Assembly (NCBI GenBank): GCA_002408485.1
Contig: DHSP01000003.1
Location: 104,528-119,233 of the forward strand
Reading direction: 5' to 3'
DNA from: Proteiniphilum sp. UBA5283
GTDB taxonomy: Bacteria; Bacteroidota; Bacteroidia; Bacteroidales; Dysgonomonadaceae
DNA: 14,706 nt
Shown here: positions 14,703-14,706 of the stretch, one piece after another
How the letters are laid out: the number at the start of each line of letters is the position of its first letter
Position numbering within the stretch: position 1 is the first letter of the stretch
Translations under genes and position numbers: made by a program
The notes under the pieces: generated by a model
The model's database searches: none
What the model was told of the DNA's origin: nothing
The model's input: only the letters and a program-made list of their open reading frames with translations

Positions 14703-14706
14703 AATT

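Noticed and set aside
1..14706. CRISPR arrays, tRNA or rRNA genes, insertion sequences
   Set aside because: Reading through the window I saw no regularly spaced direct repeats, no tRNA-like cloverleaf in the gaps, and no transposase ORF; nearly all the sequence is accounted for by protein genes.

Overview
The window looks like a chromosomal segment of a member of the Bacteroidota, most likely Bacteroidales. The evidence is the thrA / ApgM-type kinase / thrC gene order, promoter boxes fitting the Bacteroidota TAnnTTTG (-7) pattern, exported glycan-degrading enzymes with Bacteroides-style signal peptides, and sulfatases of the serine (S-x-P-S-R) type. I cannot name the species from the sequence.

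Layout. (1) 1-4613, minus strand: a threonine biosynthesis operon read right to left. It starts with a near-consensus promoter (4583-4613), then a 25-codon leader peptide ORF rich in Thr and Met codons (4493-4570), then a 118-nt segment able to form competing RNA helices. After these come thrA (bifunctional aspartokinase/homoserine dehydrogenase), an ApgM-family phosphoglycerate-mutase-like protein that is the probable homoserine kinase, and thrC (cut by the left window edge). (2) 4633-6491, plus strand: a divergent promoter and a lipoprotein of the GH123/DUF4091 type. (3) 6497-9553, minus strand: two serine-type sulfatases, one a predicted lipoprotein and one a predicted secreted protein. (4) 9554-9927: an intergenic stretch with one -7-like box and a possible 31-codon ORF. 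(5) 9928-14702, minus strand: three tightly spaced exported carbohydrate-active proteins: a beta-propeller glycosidase-like protein of unassigned family, a GH43 with a C-terminal beta-sandwich, and a GH43 with a C-terminal F5/8 (CBM32-like) domain.

How the parts work together. The thr genes turn aspartate into threonine; the leader ORF suggests attenuation by charged tRNA-Thr, possibly also tRNA-Met, which fits because homoserine feeds both amino acids. The right two thirds is a polysaccharide-utilisation-type cluster. Sulfatases would remove sulfate esters, GH43 and propeller enzymes would trim side chains or backbone, and the GH123-type enzyme suggests terminal beta-GalNAc-like sugars. No SusC/SusD pair, regulator or sulfatase-maturating enzyme lies in the window, so the cluster either continues to the right or depends on genes elsewhere.

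The strongest non-obvious signal is the Thr/Met leader peptide with its mutually exclusive helices upstream of thrA. Next are the unassigned beta-propeller protein and the pairing of sulfatases with a GH123-type enzyme.
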